A DNA stretch of 64,000 nt from Paenibacillus sp. FJAT-29882 (GTDB lineage: Bacteria > Bacillota > Bacilli > Bacillales > DSM-1321): assembly GCF_001510645.1 (NCBI RefSeq), contig NZ_LMVB01000001.1:2428981-2492980 (forward strand). The letters run 5' to 3'. Below the pieces are notes generated by a model. It worked only from the letters and a program-made list of their open reading frames with translations, was not told the origin of the DNA and ran no database searches. Position 1 is the first letter of the stretch; every line of letters begins with the position of its first letter. A program made the position numbers and the translations under genes. Positions 63,355 to 64,000 of the stretch are shown here, in pieces.

Positions 63355-64000
63355 TTATTCCACCCGTACACGAGGATCAACTAAACTTAATATGATGTCT
63401 GAGAGAAGAGTACCAAGTAAAGTTGCAAACCCTAGCATCATAACAATCGCAGTGACAACACTGAAATCCCTTAGCCCAATAGAACTGATAAATAATTGGC
63501 CAACTCCAGGATAACTAAAAATTGTTTCAATAATGACAGTGCCACCGACTAATCCAGTAATTTCATATCCTAAAAAGGCTGCAATTGGTAATAAGGAGTT
63601 TCTTAGAATATGGCGTGTATAAATTTTATTATCTGGAATTCCTTTTGATCTTGCAGTACGTGTATAATCTTTGAACTTGTTATCAATAATTTCATTTCTT
63701 AAATACTGAACGGTGCCAACAGTGGCAATCAGAGCTGTACTCAATGCCGGGAGGATGACATGATGGAGTTTACTTACATAATACTCAAATGTCTGAGCAT
63801 CAACTTTAGAGCTCACACTACCCCCAGTTGGAAACCAACCAACTGAAAAGCCAAAAACGAATAACATGATAAGGGCAAATATAAAAAGGGGTGTCGCAAA
63901 TCCTAAATAATTATAGCCAGTCACTATTTTATCAATCCATGTGTCATTGTAGCGACCACTGAGTATTCCCATTGGAATAGCAAATAAGTAGGTAAGGATT
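63355..64000 (-). CDS. Peptide ABC transporter permease, DppB/OppB type (5' end outside window)
   Basis: At least 215 residues visible; the frame runs off the right edge, where I-L-T-Y-L-F-A-I-P still matches the family, so the start is beyond 64000. The EAA motif YTRTARSKGIPDNKIYTRHILRN and the C-terminal LSLVDPRVRV are typical. It is the upstream partner of the DppC-type gene. ATPase genes are not in the window and may lie beyond. Confidence 0.92.
   Translation of the reverse strand, partial: ILTYLFAIPMGILSGRYNDTWIDKIVTGYNYLGFATPLFIFALIMLFVFGFSVGWFPTGGSVSSKVDAQTFEYYVSKLHHVILPALSTALIATVGTVQYLRNEIIDNKFKDYTRTARSKGIPDNKIYTRHILRNSLLPIAAFLGYEITGLVGGTVIIETIFSYPGVGQLFISSIGLRDFSVVTAIVMMLGFATLLGTLLSDIILSLVDPRVRVE

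Overview
The window is low-GC DNA from an endospore-forming member of the Bacillaceae. Three things support this. Genes have strong GGAGG-type ribosome binding sites with frequent TTG/GTG starts. Sporulation genes are present: Spo0E-like, an alpha/beta-type SASP, a YjcZ-type peptide and a wrecked sporulation-kinase gene. From about 1 to 45.6 kb the gene order follows, with gaps, the Bacillus subtilis segment between pdhD and sspD. I recognised that synteny from memory, not from a search. No rRNA, tRNA, CRISPR array, prophage or intact insertion sequence was seen.

Layout. 0.3-6.1 kb: a small membrane protein and the pdhABCD operon (minus strand) with its own promoter. 6.5-12.8 kb: ykyA, a YjcZ-type peptide, def, a HAD phosphatase, a 23-residue cationic peptide gene, rpoY-rnjA and ktrC. 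13-18.2 kb: the acetylated diaminopimelate genes ykuR and dapH, ccpC, darB, a 48-residue zinc ribbon bracketed by inverted repeat copies, ykuJ and a small glutaredoxin. 18.4-26.7 kb: SLC13/RCK permease, Tat-exported phosphoesterase ykuE, ykyB, cheV, corA and patA. patA supplies the third enzyme of the acetyl-DAP route. 26.9-35.4 kb: ykwC, an SDR lacking the usual catalytic pair, ptsHI, a secreted nuclease and a lipoprotein. 35.5-45.6 kb: ykvI, an M3 oligopeptidase, mhqR, an Fsr-type exporter, a ZIP transporter, Spo0E-like, ykvA, a kinase pseudogene, an acyltransferase, two overlapping small spore-protein-like genes and sspD. 46-54.2 kb: ftsW, nhaC, prfC, a cold-shock gene, yvrJ, GDPD and a Pro-Gly repeat protein. 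54.4-64 kb: the force-sensing leader mifM and yidC2, the cyanophycin genes cphBA, and a peptide-uptake locus (binding protein, M42 peptidase, DppC, partial DppB).

The most striking regulatory unit is mifM-yidC2 (54.4-55.6 kb). A 95-codon membrane leader peptide ends in an acidic arrest-like tail, and its last codons pair with the Shine-Dalgarno sequence of the membrane insertase gene. The most striking unexplained structure is a population of at least five dispersed intergenic repeat families (A-E below). One family is formed by palindromes nested inside the loops of transcription terminators. Another brackets the zinc-ribbon gene in inverted orientation and forms a 256-bp highly folded composite upstream of sspD.
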